Shown in pieces: positions 1 to 9,072 of a stretch of DNA of 64,000 bases. Each line of letters starts with the position of its first letter. Position 1 is the stretch's first letter. Below the pieces are notes generated by a model. The model saw nothing but the letters and a program-made list of their open reading frames with translations. It searched no databases and was not told the origin of the DNA. Origin of the DNA: Phyllobacterium phragmitis (GTDB lineage: Bacteria > Pseudomonadota > Alphaproteobacteria > Rhizobiales > Rhizobiaceae); assembly GCF_002980495.1 (NCBI RefSeq), contig NZ_PVBR01000007.1, forward strand, positions 186,001 through 250,000. Reading direction: 5' to 3'. The position numbers and the translations under genes are program-made.

Positions 1-882
1 GCACATGCCGACGAATTGAAAGCGGATTTCGCGCTTGTCTGCGATACCGGCATGTGGGACCGCGAGACCCCCGCCATCTCGGTCGGCCTGCGCGGACTGG
101 TGGGCGAGGAAATCACCATCAAGGCCGCCGACCGCGATCTCCATTCGGGTTTCTTCGGCGGTGCTGCGGCAAACCCGATCCATATCCTCTCGCGCATCCT
201 TGCCGATCTTCATGACGAGAACGGACGCGTCACCCTGCCGGGCTTTTATGACGGCGTGGAGGAAACGCCGACGCAGATTCTGCAAATGTGGGAAGGCCTT
301 GGCCGCACGGCGGAGAGTTTTCTGGGGCCGATCGGCCTTTCCGTTCCGTCAGGCGAAAAGGGCAGAAGCGTCCTGGAACTGACCTGGGCGCGGCCGACGG
401 CGGAGGTCAACGGCATCACCGGCGGCTATACCGGCCAGGGCTTCAAGACGGTGATCGCGGCGCAAGCTTCGGCGAAGGTTTCGTTCCGCCTCGTCCACAG
501 CCAGGATCCGGACAAGATCCGCGCATCCTTCCGCGAATTCGTGCACGCGCGCATCCCTGCCGATTGCTCGGTCGAGTTCGATGCGCATGGCGGCTCGCCG
601 GCGATCCAGCTTTCCTACGATTCACCGCTTCTCACCAAGGCCAAGGATGCGCTTTCGGATGAATGGCCAAAACCCGCAGTGCTGATCGCCATGGGCGGCT
701 CGATCCCGATCGTCGGGGATTTCCAGTCGATGCTCGGCATGGAATCGCTGCTGGTCGGCTTCGGGCTCGAGGACGACCGCATCCACTCGCCGAACGAGAA
801 ATACGAACTCCAATCCTTCCACAAGGGGCAGCGCTCATGGGCGCGCATCCTTGCCGCGCTCGCTAAGGGAACCGCCGCATGA
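1..882 (+). CDS. M20 family (carnosinase-like) dipeptidase, 5' end missing
   Basis: The window opens inside this gene; the reading frame is open from base 1, so only the last 293 residues are present. The remaining part shows the family's inserted dimerisation domain with the DLHSGFFGG motif, which is typical of the CNDP/carnosinase branch of M20 metallopeptidases, and the C-terminal IHSPNEKYE segment that carries a metal-ligand histidine. The first zinc-ligand motifs must lie upstream of the window. Members hydrolyse dipeptides or related amides in the cytoplasm using two zinc or manganese ions; the substrate cannot be read from sequence. The stop overlaps the start of rnd (ATGA), so the two are probably cotranscribed. 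Confidence 0.85.
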   Translation, partial: AHADELKADFALVCDTGMWDRETPAISVGLRGLVGEEITIKAADRDLHSGFFGGAAANPIHILSRILADLHDENGRVTLPGFYDGVEETPTQILQMWEGLGRTAESFLGPIGLSVPSGEKGRSVLELTWARPTAEVNGITGGYTGQGFKTVIAAQASAKVSFRLVHSQDPDKIRASFREFVHARIPADCSVEFDAHGGSPAIQLSYDSPLLTKAKDALSDEWPKPAVLIAMGGSIPIVGDFQSMLGMESLLVGFGLEDDRIHSPNEKYELQSFHKGQRSWARILAALAKGTAA

Positions 883-1496
883 GCATCCGCTTTCACAAGC
901 ACGACCTGCCCGACCTTGTCCATTATCAGGTCGACGCCGTCGCCATCGATACCGAAACACTCGGCCTGAAACCACATCGCGACAGACTCTGCGTGGTGCA
1001 GATTTCGCCCGGCGACGGCACGGCGGACGTGATCCAGATCGCGCCCGGACAGAAGAAAGCGCCCAATCTGGTGCGGCTTTTGAAAGACCGCTCGATCACC
1101 AAGATCTTTCATTACGGCCGTTTCGACCTGGCCGTCATGGCCCATGCGTTCGGCGTCATGGCGCAGCCGGTCTTCTGCACCAAGATCGCCTCGAAGCTTA
1201 CCCGCACCTATACCGACCGGCACGGGCTGAAGGAACTTTGCGGCGAACTTCTCGACGTGCCGATTTCCAAGCAGCAGCAATCCTCCGATTGGGCCACGGA
1301 GGTGCTTTCGCCCGCACAGCTCGAATATGCGGCGTCCGACGTCCTCTATCTGCATCGCCTGAGGAATGTGCTGGAGGCAAGGCTCACGCGTGATGGGCGG
1401 GCGAAGGAGGCCGAGGCCTGCTTCCGCTTCCTGCCGACCCGCGCCAGGCTCGATCTGATGGGCTGGGATGAAACGGACATATTTGCGCATAGTTGA
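879..1496 (+). CDS. rnd: Ribonuclease D-like 3'-5' exonuclease (short form)
   Basis: The 205-residue protein has the three DEDDy exonuclease motifs in order: DTETLGL (Exo I, around residue 24), HYGRFDLA (Exo II, around residue 75) and YAASDVLYL (Exo III, with the catalytic Tyr and Asp). It consists of the nuclease domain only and lacks the HRDC domains of the E. coli enzyme; short forms of this size occur in rhizobia. The family trims 3' ends of tRNA precursors and other structured RNAs. It is translationally coupled to the upstream peptidase through a 4-base ATGA overlap. A palindromic repeat begins directly after its TGA stop. Confidence 0.88.
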   Translation: MSIRFHKHDLPDLVHYQVDAVAIDTETLGLKPHRDRLCVVQISPGDGTADVIQIAPGQKKAPNLVRLLKDRSITKIFHYGRFDLAVMAHAFGVMAQPVFCTKIASKLTRTYTDRHGLKELCGELLDVPISKQQQSSDWATEVLSPAQLEYAASDVLYLHRLRNVLEARLTRDGRAKEAEACFRFLPTRARLDLMGWDETDIFAHS

Positions 1497-1735
1497 AGCA
1501 TTTCATTTTTAGATGGAAACGCTGGCGGGGCACTGCACCCCCCTCTGGCTTGCCAGCCATCTCCCCCTCAAGGGGGGAGATTACGCCTTCATGAATGTTT
1601 GGCACCAATCGCAAACGTTTGCAGAACGGGCCTTGAAAGCTGTGTCAGCCAATCTCCCCCTTGAGGGGGAGATGCCTGGCAAGGCAGAGGGGGATGAGAA
1701 CACGAACGATTCCATCAAAACAGGAACTGCTCTAA
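1497..1735. repeat. Composite palindromic element, copy A1 (shell plus A core)
   Basis: Between the convergent rnd and acyltransferase genes. Two about 45-base inverted arms (1537-1581 and 1651-1695; motif CTCCCCCTCAAGGGGGGAGA at the inner end) flank a 66-base core. Outside the arms are terminal inverted repeats of about 24 bases: GCATTTCATTTTTAGATGG on the left and the related ATTCCATCAAAACAGGAAC, inverted, on the right. The arms and core recur at 6306-6514 and 10015-10230, and the outer ends recur at 53575-53768 around a different core. There is no coding capacity. It may also act as a bidirectional terminator. Confidence 0.85.
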
Positions 1736-1761
1736 CTCCCCCTCCCACATACAAACAGTGA

Positions 1762-2865
1762 TTACTCGGCGGCAACAGCCGCCGTTTTCTTTTGCGGCGC
1801 CCGGTCGATGATGGCCCATGCGGGACGCCTGAACAGGAAACGGCCATAGCCGCTCCATTGCACCAGGGCATAAAGAATGACCGGGCCGACGACGCCCGAA
1901 GCGGTCGTCAGGAATGAGATCGTACCGACATCGGTGATGATGCCGCTCTTGAGAAGCACGGTGCGCGCCACTGCCATCGGCAGGAAGAAGGCGAGATAGA
2001 CGACGATCGAATGGGCGCCAAGCCAACTCAGCGCCCGGTGCAGCGGATTGGCTTCGGCCAGGAGCGAGAGGAGCGCCGCCGTCGCGACGATCGCGAACGC
2101 GCCGGCAAGGCCGAGGAAGAGCGAAACGAGCGGCAATTCGCTCCAGCCGCCGCGCCCGCCGGCCATGAAGGCTTCGGGCGTCAGCAATGAGCTGAGCATC
2201 GGCGGTACCGGCGTGAACACCAGCAGGTATTCGGCGGCCGCCCAGGCGGCGAGCCCGGCAAGCCCGATCAGCGGCCGCTGGCGCAACCAGTTGGCAGCGC
2301 TGAAAATGAAAGGCGCGAAGGCGTAGCCGGCGAAGAAATAGACGAAACGGCCGCAGAATTCATCGATCATGGTCCAGCCGGTGTGGATGGGCAGGGTCTC
2401 GAAAAGCGCAAGCGCTGCGAAGACGAGCCAGACAGGCACCCTCCTGACGAGCCGCGTCACCAGAAAGAATACCGGCAGGATATAGATGAACCAGAGCGTG
2501 CCGAAGGGCTCGACAAATGACATGAGATAGGCGGAGGCAACGCCGCCTGCCCCTTCCTCAGCGGCAATGCCCGGCGCCTTGAACAAAAACTGGATCGTCA
2601 GCCAGAGAATATAGAAATAAAGGAAGTGGACGACCTTGCGGTCGATATAGCGGCGCCACGGGCGGTCGATCACCAGGCCCAGGAACAATCCTGAAATCAT
2701 GAAGAAATCGGGCATGCGAAAGGGCTTGGCGAAGGCGACGACATAATGCATCCAGCCTTCCGCACCGGCGGCTTTTTCGACGCCCAGGGTGGAATGCATC
2801 ATCACCACAAAGATGATGCACATGCCCTTGGCGATATCGACCCAGTCGATCCTCTGCTTTTCCAT
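1762..2865 (-). CDS. Acyltransferase family 3 membrane protein
   Basis: The 367-residue protein is strongly hydrophobic with about ten predicted membrane segments and opens with the family signature WVDIAKGMCIIFVVMMHS, whose conserved region near the first helix and the histidine are typical of acyltransferase-3 enzymes (the OafA/OpgC/NodX-like group). Such proteins transfer acetyl, succinyl or other acyl groups to sugars of surface or periplasmic glycans. I chose the ATG at 2865 because a purine-rich AAGAGAA site precedes it; an in-frame upstream ATG at 2934 lacks one. Its target is unknown; periplasmic glucans made by the synthase at 13388-21973 are one possibility, but no sequence evidence links them. 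Confidence 0.85.
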   Translation of the reverse strand: MEKQRIDWVDIAKGMCIIFVVMMHSTLGVEKAAGAEGWMHYVVAFAKPFRMPDFFMISGLFLGLVIDRPWRRYIDRKVVHFLYFYILWLTIQFLFKAPGIAAEEGAGGVASAYLMSFVEPFGTLWFIYILPVFFLVTRLVRRVPVWLVFAALALFETLPIHTGWTMIDEFCGRFVYFFAGYAFAPFIFSAANWLRQRPLIGLAGLAAWAAAEYLLVFTPVPPMLSSLLTPEAFMAGGRGGWSELPLVSLFLGLAGAFAIVATAALLSLLAEANPLHRALSWLGAHSIVVYLAFFLPMAVARTVLLKSGIITDVGTISFLTTASGVVGPVILYALVQWSGYGRFLFRRPAWAIIDRAPQKKTAAVAAE

Positions 2866-3137
2866 GGTTCTCTTCGTGTGCTGCCGACAGAGGGGTAGCA
2901 TATTCGCCGATGATGGAGAAATCCTTATTTGCAAAGGGCTTAGGCGACGCCCGCAGCCAAAACGGGCTATCGCGCGATACTCAGCCTGCGGTTGAACCGT
3001 TCACGACCTCGTGACAGGTTCGTGACGAGTCCGCATCAGGAACAGGCTCGCTTTTCCCGGCGCTGTGTCCTTTGTGCTACAGACACGTTGCAACCTTGGC
3101 GTATATAAGTGGGACATCAAATTACTGGAGAAACGCC

Positions 3138-3824
3138 ATGAAGATTTCGCATTTCATCGCAGCTTCCGCAATCGCGCTGTTCGCAGCGACCAGCGCCCAG
3201 GCAGCGGACGTCGTTTACGATCAGGAACCCGCGCCGGTGTACATGCCTCCGGTCTTCAGCTGGTCGGGTGCATATATCGGCGCCCAGGTCGGCTATGGAT
3301 GGGGCAAGTCCGAAGGCGATACGGCCGACTTTTCCGCTGAGCTGAAGCCGGACGGCTTTCTCGGCGGCATCTATGGCGGCTACAATTGGGAAGTCAGCCC
3401 AAGCGTCGTTCTCGGCATCGATGCCGACATCAACTATGCCGATCTCCAGGAGGAAAGCGATTTCTTCAATGGCGGCACCTATCTTTTCACCGGCGAATCC
3501 AAGCTGCGCTGGGAGGGTGCGGTTCGTGCCCGCGCCGGTTATGCGGTTGACCGCTTCCTGCCCTACATCGCCGGCGGTGTCGCCTTCGGTGAAGTCGAGC
3601 ACAATGCCAACTTCGAAGGTTTGAGCATCCTCGATGACAAGAAGACCCAGACGGGCTGGACGCTCGGTGCCGGTGTCGATTACGCCGCCACGGACAATCT
3701 GATCCTGCGTCTCGAATATCGCTATACCGATCTCGGCGACGAGGATTACGATCTCGGCGGCAACGACTACAATGTCGATTTCAAGTCGCACGACATTCGT
3801 CTTGGCGTCGCCTACAAATTCTGA
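3138..3824 (+). CDS. Omp25/Omp31-type outer membrane beta-barrel protein
   Basis: The 228-residue protein has a clear signal peptide (MKISHFIAASAIALFAATSA, cleavage after AQA) and a mature part opening with AADVVYDQEPAP. Alternating hydrophobic strands, the FSWSGAYIGAQVGYGWG motif and a C-terminal phenylalanine (GVAYKF) are typical of the eight-stranded barrels called Omp25/Omp31 in Brucella and Rop/Opa-like in rhizobia. These are abundant surface proteins that stabilise the envelope. The ATG at 3138 has a GGAG site seven bases upstream; an in-frame start at 3072 would place extra residues before the signal peptide. A strong terminator follows, so it is probably a single-gene transcript. Confidence 0.92.
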   Translation: MKISHFIAASAIALFAATSAQAADVVYDQEPAPVYMPPVFSWSGAYIGAQVGYGWGKSEGDTADFSAELKPDGFLGGIYGGYNWEVSPSVVLGIDADINYADLQEESDFFNGGTYLFTGESKLRWEGAVRARAGYAVDRFLPYIAGGVAFGEVEHNANFEGLSILDDKKTQTGWTLGAGVDYAATDNLILRLEYRYTDLGDEDYDLGGNDYNVDFKSHDIRLGVAYKF

Positions 3825-3849
3825 TCGCTTCCGCGACAATCCGCATCAA

Positions 3850-3880
3850 GGCCTCGCGACACTCGCGGGGCCTTTTTCTT
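3850..3880 (+). terminator. Rho-independent terminator of the Omp gene
   Basis: A ten-base stem (GGCCTCGCGA pairing with TCGCGGGGCC, one G-T wobble) with a three-base loop is followed by TTTTTCTT. It lies 25 bases past the stop codon of the outer membrane protein. Confidence 0.93.
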
Positions 3881-4008
3881 TACGCCCCTACCCGGTTTCG
3901 CGCGGCATGGCGCAAATTGCGACTTAACACCCCTTTAAACCGCCGCATTTACTCTGCAACCGGATTGTCGATCACGACAGGAATTCAGCAAGCGGGTTTT
4001 TAAACGGT

Positions 4009-6261
4009 ATGGCTTCAGGCGGAGACAAGGGCAAGCGCATCGAACCATCGTTCGGTGGTGATGCCCGCGGAACACGGGCCGATGATGATTTGCGCGCTCA
4101 TGAGGATGATCGCGCCGCGCCCGCGCCCACACACCGCAAATCCGCAAAAGCCGGATCGAAGCGGAGCCGCAAGAATTCCGGACGCGGCCAGCGGCGCGGC
4201 TTTTTCGGGCTTATCCGCCGCATGGTCTATTGGTCGCTGGTGCTTGGACTGTGGGGCGGCATCGCCCTTGGCGGGATCGTCATCTATTTCGCGGCACAGA
4301 TGCCGCAGACGACAACATGGACGATCCCGGACAGGCCGCCCAACGTCAAGATCGTCGATGTCGGTGGCAATCTCATCGCCAATCGCGGCACGACAGGCGG
4401 CGAGGCCGTCGGCCTTCACGACATGTCGCCCTATATTCCCCAGGCGGTCATCGCCATCGAGGACCGGCGCTTCTATTCGCATTTCGGCATAGACCCGATC
4501 GGCCTTGCCCGCGCTGTCGTCGCCAACATCATGAGCGGGCGCACCGTGCAGGGCGGCTCGACGATAACCCAGCAGCTCGCCAAGAACCTGTTCCTGACGC
4601 CTGAGCGAACCATCGAGCGCAAGGTCCAGGAAGTGCTGCTGGCACTGTGGCTCGAGCATAAATATTCCAAGGACCAGATCCTCGAAATGTATCTGAACCG
4701 GGTCTATCTCGGTTCCGGCTCCTATGGCGTCGCCGCCGCCTCGCGACGTTATTTCGACAAGCCGGCGCGCGACGTCAACCTGATGGAGGCGGCGACGCTG
4801 GCAGGCCTTTTGAAGGCGCCCTCGCGTCTTTCGCCGGCCCGCGACCCGGAAGCCGCATCTGAGCGGGCCAAGCTGGTTTTGAATGCCATGCGCGAGCAGG
4901 GCATGATCAAGGACAACGAGTTGGCCGTGGCGATGAGCGAGCCGGCGACACGCGCCGCCGCCTATTGGTCCGGCTCGGAAAACTATGTCGCGGACCGCGT
5001 GATGCAGGAACTGCCGGCGCTGATCGGCACGACAAAAAACGACGTGACCGTCGATACCACGGTCGATCTGCATCTGCAGAAGATCGGCGAGGAAGCGATC
5101 CGCGATCTGATCTCCGCCAACGGCAAGAAGAAGAAAGTTTCGCAGGGCGCGCTGGTCTCCATCGACGGGACGGGCGCCGTGCGCGCCATGGTCGGCGGCT
5201 ACGACTATGCCAACAGCCAATTCGACCGCGCCACGGAAGCCAAGCGCCAGCCCGGCTCGACATTCAAACCCTTCGTCTATCTCTCCGCGCTCGAACAGGG
5301 CCGCACGCCGGACTCCGTGCGCAATGACGCCCCCGTGAAGATCGGCAAATGGACGCCGGGCAATTACAACGGCAAATATTTCGGCCCGGTGACGCTGGCG
5401 ACCGCGCTCTCGCACTCGCTCAATTCCGTCGCCGCCCAGCTCGTCATGGAGGTCGGCCCGCAGACGGTCGTCGATACGGCCCACCGTCTCGGCATCCAGT
5501 CGAAGCTGACGGCCAATGCATCGCTGGCGCTCGGCACGTCCGAGGTGACGTTGCTTGAACTGACGGATGCCTTCGCCCCCTTCGCCAATGGCGGCTACAA
5601 AGCGCCGGTGCACATCATCAAGCGCGTGACCGATTCCGATGGCAAGGTGCTCTACGAGAACACGCAAAGCGGCGGCGAGCGCGTCATCGACCCGAGAAAT
5701 GTCGGCATGATGAACGCCATGCTGCGCCGGACCGTGGAAGACGGAACGGCAAAAAGGGGGAAGTTCGGCTGGCCGGCAGCGGGCAAGACCGGCACCAGCC
5801 AGAATTTTCGCGATGCCTGGTTCATCGGCTATACGGCGAACCTGACCACCGGCGTCTGGTTCGGCAATGATGACGGCACGCCGATGAAGCATGTCAGCGG
5901 CGGCTCGCTACCGGTGCTGGCGTGGAAGGCATTCATGGTCGCGGCGCATAAGGGCGTCCCGGTCGCCGAACTTCCCGGCAATTACAATATCGAGAACGTA
6001 CTGCCGGGCGGCAGCGACGAACTGCCTGATTCGAATGCACCATCCCCTTATGATCCGAACAACCCGGCGGGCGATATGCCTGTTGCCAACGGTGATGACG
6101 GCTATTGGCCGCCCGCACCCGACGCCGCCCCGACCGGCACGATCGACAGCGCCCCCGTCGCCTCACGCGGCCCTGTGCCGCCCGGCAATGTCGGCGACGG
6201 CCTGCAGCCCAATCGCAAGTCGACGACGCTGCTGGATTTGATCATGGGCAACGCCGAATAG
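4009..6261 (+). CDS. mrcA: Class A penicillin-binding protein (PBP1A type)
   Basis: Bifunctional peptidoglycan synthase of 750 residues. A basic cytoplasmic tail (about residues 1-72) is followed by one membrane segment (about 73-97). The glycosyltransferase 51 domain has the catalytic Glu151 in EDRRFYSHFGID and the QGGSTITQQLAKN motif. The transpeptidase domain has the active-site Ser417 in the STFK tetrad, SLN at Ser470 and KTGT at Lys593. A proline- and asparagine-rich tail follows. It polymerises and cross-links peptidoglycan in the periplasm. No strong ribosome-binding site precedes the ATG, but the tail composition fits this start. It stands alone upstream of convergent glpK. Confidence 0.95.
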   Translation: MASGGDKGKRIEPSFGGDARGTRADDDLRAHEDDRAAPAPTHRKSAKAGSKRSRKNSGRGQRRGFFGLIRRMVYWSLVLGLWGGIALGGIVIYFAAQMPQTTTWTIPDRPPNVKIVDVGGNLIANRGTTGGEAVGLHDMSPYIPQAVIAIEDRRFYSHFGIDPIGLARAVVANIMSGRTVQGGSTITQQLAKNLFLTPERTIERKVQEVLLALWLEHKYSKDQILEMYLNRVYLGSGSYGVAAASRRYFDKPARDVNLMEAATLAGLLKAPSRLSPARDPEAASERAKLVLNAMREQGMIKDNELAVAMSEPATRAAAYWSGSENYVADRVMQELPALIGTTKNDVTVDTTVDLHLQKIGEEAIRDLISANGKKKKVSQGALVSIDGTGAVRAMVGGYDYANSQFDRATEAKRQPGSTFKPFVYLSALEQGRTPDSVRNDAPVKIGKWTPGNYNGKYFGPVTLATALSHSLNSVAAQLVMEVGPQTVVDTAHRLGIQSKLTANASLALGTSEVTLLELTDAFAPFANGGYKAPVHIIKRVTDSDGKVLYENTQSGGERVIDPRNVGMMNAMLRRTVEDGTAKRGKFGWPAAGKTGTSQNFRDAWFIGYTANLTTGVWFGNDDGTPMKHVSGGSLPVLAWKAFMVAAHKGVPVAELPGNYNIENVLPGGSDELPDSNAPSPYDPNNPAGDMPVANGDDGYWPPAPDAAPTGTIDSAPVASRGPVPPGNVGDGLQPNRKSTTLLDLIMGNAE

Positions 6262-6305
6262 GACGGGAGGCCGGTTTTTGCTTTTCCAAGGAAAACTGGC
6301 GAGGT

Positions 6306-6514
6306 AGCGCTTCTTACACCCCCCTCTGCCCTGCCGGGCATCTCCCCCACAAGGGGGGAGATTGGCTTTCATCAAGGTCCGCACCAATCGCAGACGTTGA
6401 AGAATGAACAGCCAGAGCTGCGTCAGTCAATCTCCACCCTTGTGGGGGAGATGCCCGGCAGGGCAGAGGGGGGTGTATTACAAGTGCCAGCGTTTTATTT
6501 GAATGCGGACAGCC
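6306..6514. repeat. Composite palindromic element, copy A2
   Basis: Near-perfect 47-base inverted arms (6317-6363 and 6429-6475) flank a 65-base core that matches copy A1, including GCACCAATCGCA. The right outer tail (CCAGCGTTTTATTTGAATG) resembles the left tail of A1 when inverted and runs up to the glpK stop codon. The element fills the junction between convergent mrcA and glpK. Confidence 0.85.
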
Positions 6515-8004
6515 TATACCGTCAGCGTCCGCCGGACCGCATTTTTCCAGCCGGCGATCTTGGCCTTGCGTGTCTTGTCGTCCATCTTCGGCAGGAAGCG
6601 GGTTTCCAAGGCCCAGCTCTTGGAGAACTCCGCCTGCTTCGGCCAGATTCCCGCCTTCGATCCGGCGAGCCAGGCGGCACCCAGCGCCGTCGTCTCCAGA
6701 ATGACCGGTCGATCCACCGGAGCGTCGAGAATGTCGGCAAGGCGCTGCATGGTCCAGTCGGAGGCCACCATGCCGCCATCGGCGCGCAGCACCGTCTTGC
6801 GGTCCGACGCCTTCCAATCCTTCTTCATGGCTTCAAGCAGGTCGCGGGTCTGGTAGGCGACCGATTCGAGCGCGGCACGGGAAAATTCCGCCGGACCGGA
6901 ATTGCGCGTCAGGCCGTAGATCGCACCGCGTGCATCCGCATCCCAGTGTGGCGCGCCGAGACCGACAAATGCCGGGACCATATAAATGTCCTGACTTGGA
7001 TCGGCGCTGTCGGCGAGCTTGCCGGATTCTGCCGCCGTGCCGATGATCTTCAGCCCGTCGCGCAGCCATTGCACCGCCGCGCCGGCGATGAAGATCGAGC
7101 CCTCCAGCGCATAGATCGTGCGGCCATCGAGGCGATAGGCGATGGTGGTCAACAGCCGGTTCTTCGAGCGCACCATTTCCGAGCCGGTGTTGATGAGCGC
7201 GAAGCAGCCGGTGCCGTAGGTCGATTTGATCATGCCGGGCTCGAAGCAGGCCTGCCCGATGACGGCGGCGTGCTGATCACCCGCCACGCCAAGGATCGGG
7301 ATCGCCGCGCCGAGGATTTCCGCATCGGTGCTGCCGAAATCGGCGGCACAGTCCTTGACCTCCGGCAGCATCGCCTCGGGAATATCGAAGAGCTCGAGCA
7401 ATTCCTCGTCCCAGCGATTTTCGGCGATATTGAAAAGAAGCGTACGTGCCGCGTTGGTCGCATCCGTCACATGGTTCCTGCCGCCGGTGAGGCGCCAGAT
7501 CAGGAAGCTGTCGATCGTACCGAAGAGAAGCTCGCCCTTGCGCGCCCTTGCCCGCGCGCCCGGCACATTGCTCAGGAGCCACGAAAGCTTGGTGCCGGAA
7601 AAATACGGATCGAGCAGCAGGCCGGTCTTGCCGGTGACCATTTTCTCCAGGCCCTGCTTCTTCAGCCTGCGGCATAAATTGGCGGTGCGGCGGTCCTGCC
7701 AGACGATGGCGTTATGGACAGGCTTGCCGGTCGCCTTCTCCCAGACGACGACCGTCTCGCGCTGGTTGGTGATGCCCAGCGCGCCGACCTGTCCCGCCTC
7801 GATATGGGCATTGCGGATCGCTTCGCCGCAGGTCGCGACGACGGAGCGCCATATGTCCTCCGGGTCATGCTCCACCCAGCCCGACCGCGGATAGATCTGC
7901 GGGAATTCCTGCTGGCCGAGGCCGACGACCCTGCGGTCGCCGTCAAAGACGATGGCCCTGCTCGAGGTGGTTCCCTGATCGATTGCGAGTACGTAGTCCG
8001 GCAT
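6514..8004 (-). CDS. glpK: Glycerol kinase
   Basis: The protein has 496 residues, the usual GlpK length. The N-terminal phosphate-binding loop [15 protein letters not shown], the IVWQDRRTA segment, [10 protein letters not shown] and the C-terminal [15 protein letters not shown] are hallmark FGGY-family and GlpK motifs. It phosphorylates glycerol to sn-glycerol 3-phosphate with ATP in the cytoplasm. A GGAGGAATC ribosome-binding site directly precedes the ATG. No glpF or glpD lies next to it. The distinction from other FGGY kinases is secure because the glycerol-type motifs are present; compare the xylulokinase at 10252. Confidence 0.96.
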   Translation of the reverse strand: MPDYVLAIDQGTTSSRAIVFDGDRRVVGLGQQEFPQIYPRSGWVEHDPEDIWRSVVATCGEAIRNAHIEAGQVGALGITNQRETVVVWEKATGKPVHNAIVWQDRRTANLCRRLKKQGLEKMVTGKTGLLLDPYFSGTKLSWLLSNVPGARARARKGELLFGTIDSFLIWRLTGGRNHVTDATNAARTLLFNIAENRWDEELLELFDIPEAMLPEVKDCAADFGSTDAEILGAAIPILGVAGDQHAAVIGQACFEPGMIKSTYGTGCFALINTGSEMVRSKNRLLTTIAYRLDGRTIYALEGSIFIAGAAVQWLRDGLKIIGTAAESGKLADSADPSQDIYMVPAFVGLGAPHWDADARGAIYGLTRNSGPAEFSRAALESVAYQTRDLLEAMKKDWKASDRKTVLRADGGMVASDWTMQRLADILDAPVDRPVILETTALGAAWLAGSKAGIWPKQAEFSKSWALETRFLPKMDDKTRKAKIAGWKNAVRRTLTV

Positions 8005-8033
8005 GATTCCTCCTCCATTCGAGCAGCAACCTA

Positions 8034-8120
8034 GCGCATCGGACCGAAAACCGGAATCTGTTTTCGAAGCATACGATGCGCAAATTCAATCACTTACAGC
8101 GTCTTCGTGCGCCCGTTCGT
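8034..8120. repeat. Intergenic palindromic repeat, family C
   Basis: AGCGCATCGGACCGAAAACC followed by its imperfect inverse (GTTTTCGAAGCATACGATGC) and a second part, ACAGCGTCTTCGTGCGCCCG. The same two-part layout is at 44853-44958. This copy sits between the divergent glpK and SDR genes, so it overlaps their promoter region. It is a rhizobial-type repeat without coding capacity. Confidence 0.65.
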
Positions 8121-8214
8121 GTTCATTGCGTTCGATGATTTCCTATTTGCAATCAATGGCCTCGAAATCTTGAGCGGCATCGTCTATTAAAAGACACCAA
8201 CGAGGCACCCTTAC

Positions 8215-8961
8215 ATGACCGACACCACCAAGAAGACGCTTGTACTGACCGGAGCGAGCCGCGGCATCGGGCATGCGACCGTCAAACGCTTCTCGCGCGC
8301 CGGCTGGCGCGTCATCACCTGCTCGCGGCAGGATTTCTCCGAGAATTGTCCATGGCCCGCCGGGCCGGAAGATCACATCAAGATCGATCTTTCCGACGCC
8401 GAGAATATCGGCCGCGGTATTTCGGAGATCCGCCGGCGGCTGGAAGCGGAGGGCAGCAAGCTTTACGCGCTGGTCAACAATGCCGGCATATCGCCCAAGG
8501 CGGAGGGCGGGCGGCGGCTCAATTCCATCGAGACGCCGATGCAGGTCTGGCGCGACGTGTTCCAGGTCAATTTCTTCGCACCGATCATGCTGGCGCGCGG
8601 CCTCTTCAAGGAGTTGGAGGCGGCGCAGGGTTCGGTGGTGAATGTCACATCCATCGCGGGAAACCGGGTGCATCCTTTCGCCGGGACCGCTTATTCGACG
8701 TCGAAGGCAGCGCTCGCCGCACTGACGCGCGAGATGGCGTCGGATTTCGGGCCGCACGGCATCCGTGTCAATGCCATCGCGCCGGGCGAAATCGAAACCT
8801 CCATCCTGTCACCCGGCACCGAAAAGCTCATCGAGCGCCTGCCGCTGCGCCGCCTCGGCCAGACTTCGGAGGTGGCCGAGATGATCTACTTCCTGTGCAC
8901 GGAAGCCTCCTCCTATGTCACCGGATCGGAAATCCATATCAATGGCGGGCAGCACGTATAG
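8215..8961 (+). CDS. Short-chain dehydrogenase/reductase (SDR)
   Basis: The protein has 248 residues, a classical SDR length. It has the cofactor motif TGASRGIGHA, the NNAGIS motif, the catalytic Tyr and Lys in AYSTSKAALAAL with the upstream serine in VTSIAG, and the end motif SSYVTGSEIHINGGQHV. It is an NAD(P)-dependent oxidoreductase, probably of a sugar or polyol derivative or a 3-oxoacyl compound; the substrate cannot be inferred. It lies about 110 bases upstream of a PfkB sugar kinase on the same strand, which slightly favours a carbohydrate role. A GAGG site lies about ten bases before the ATG. Confidence 0.9.
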   Translation: MTDTTKKTLVLTGASRGIGHATVKRFSRAGWRVITCSRQDFSENCPWPAGPEDHIKIDLSDAENIGRGISEIRRRLEAEGSKLYALVNNAGISPKAEGGRRLNSIETPMQVWRDVFQVNFFAPIMLARGLFKELEAAQGSVVNVTSIAGNRVHPFAGTAYSTSKAALAALTREMASDFGPHGIRVNAIAPGEIETSILSPGTEKLIERLPLRRLGQTSEVAEMIYFLCTEASSYVTGSEIHINGGQHV

Positions 8962-9072
8962 CTTGCGCGCGGCATTTTCCATGTTGCTTGAAAGGCGCAA
9001 AAAGTTTAGCGCTTTTCTCAATTCAATCGGTTTAGATATCCACCCGAACGGATATCAGAGAGGAGAACCCGC

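Noticed and set aside
1497-1735. Insertion sequence in the A1 element
   Set aside because: It has terminal inverted repeats but no transposase and too little length to carry one; described as a non-autonomous repeat.
4015-5892. A 625-codon open frame opposite mrcA
   Set aside because: Shadow of the penicillin-binding protein gene; no domain, His/Arg-rich composition.
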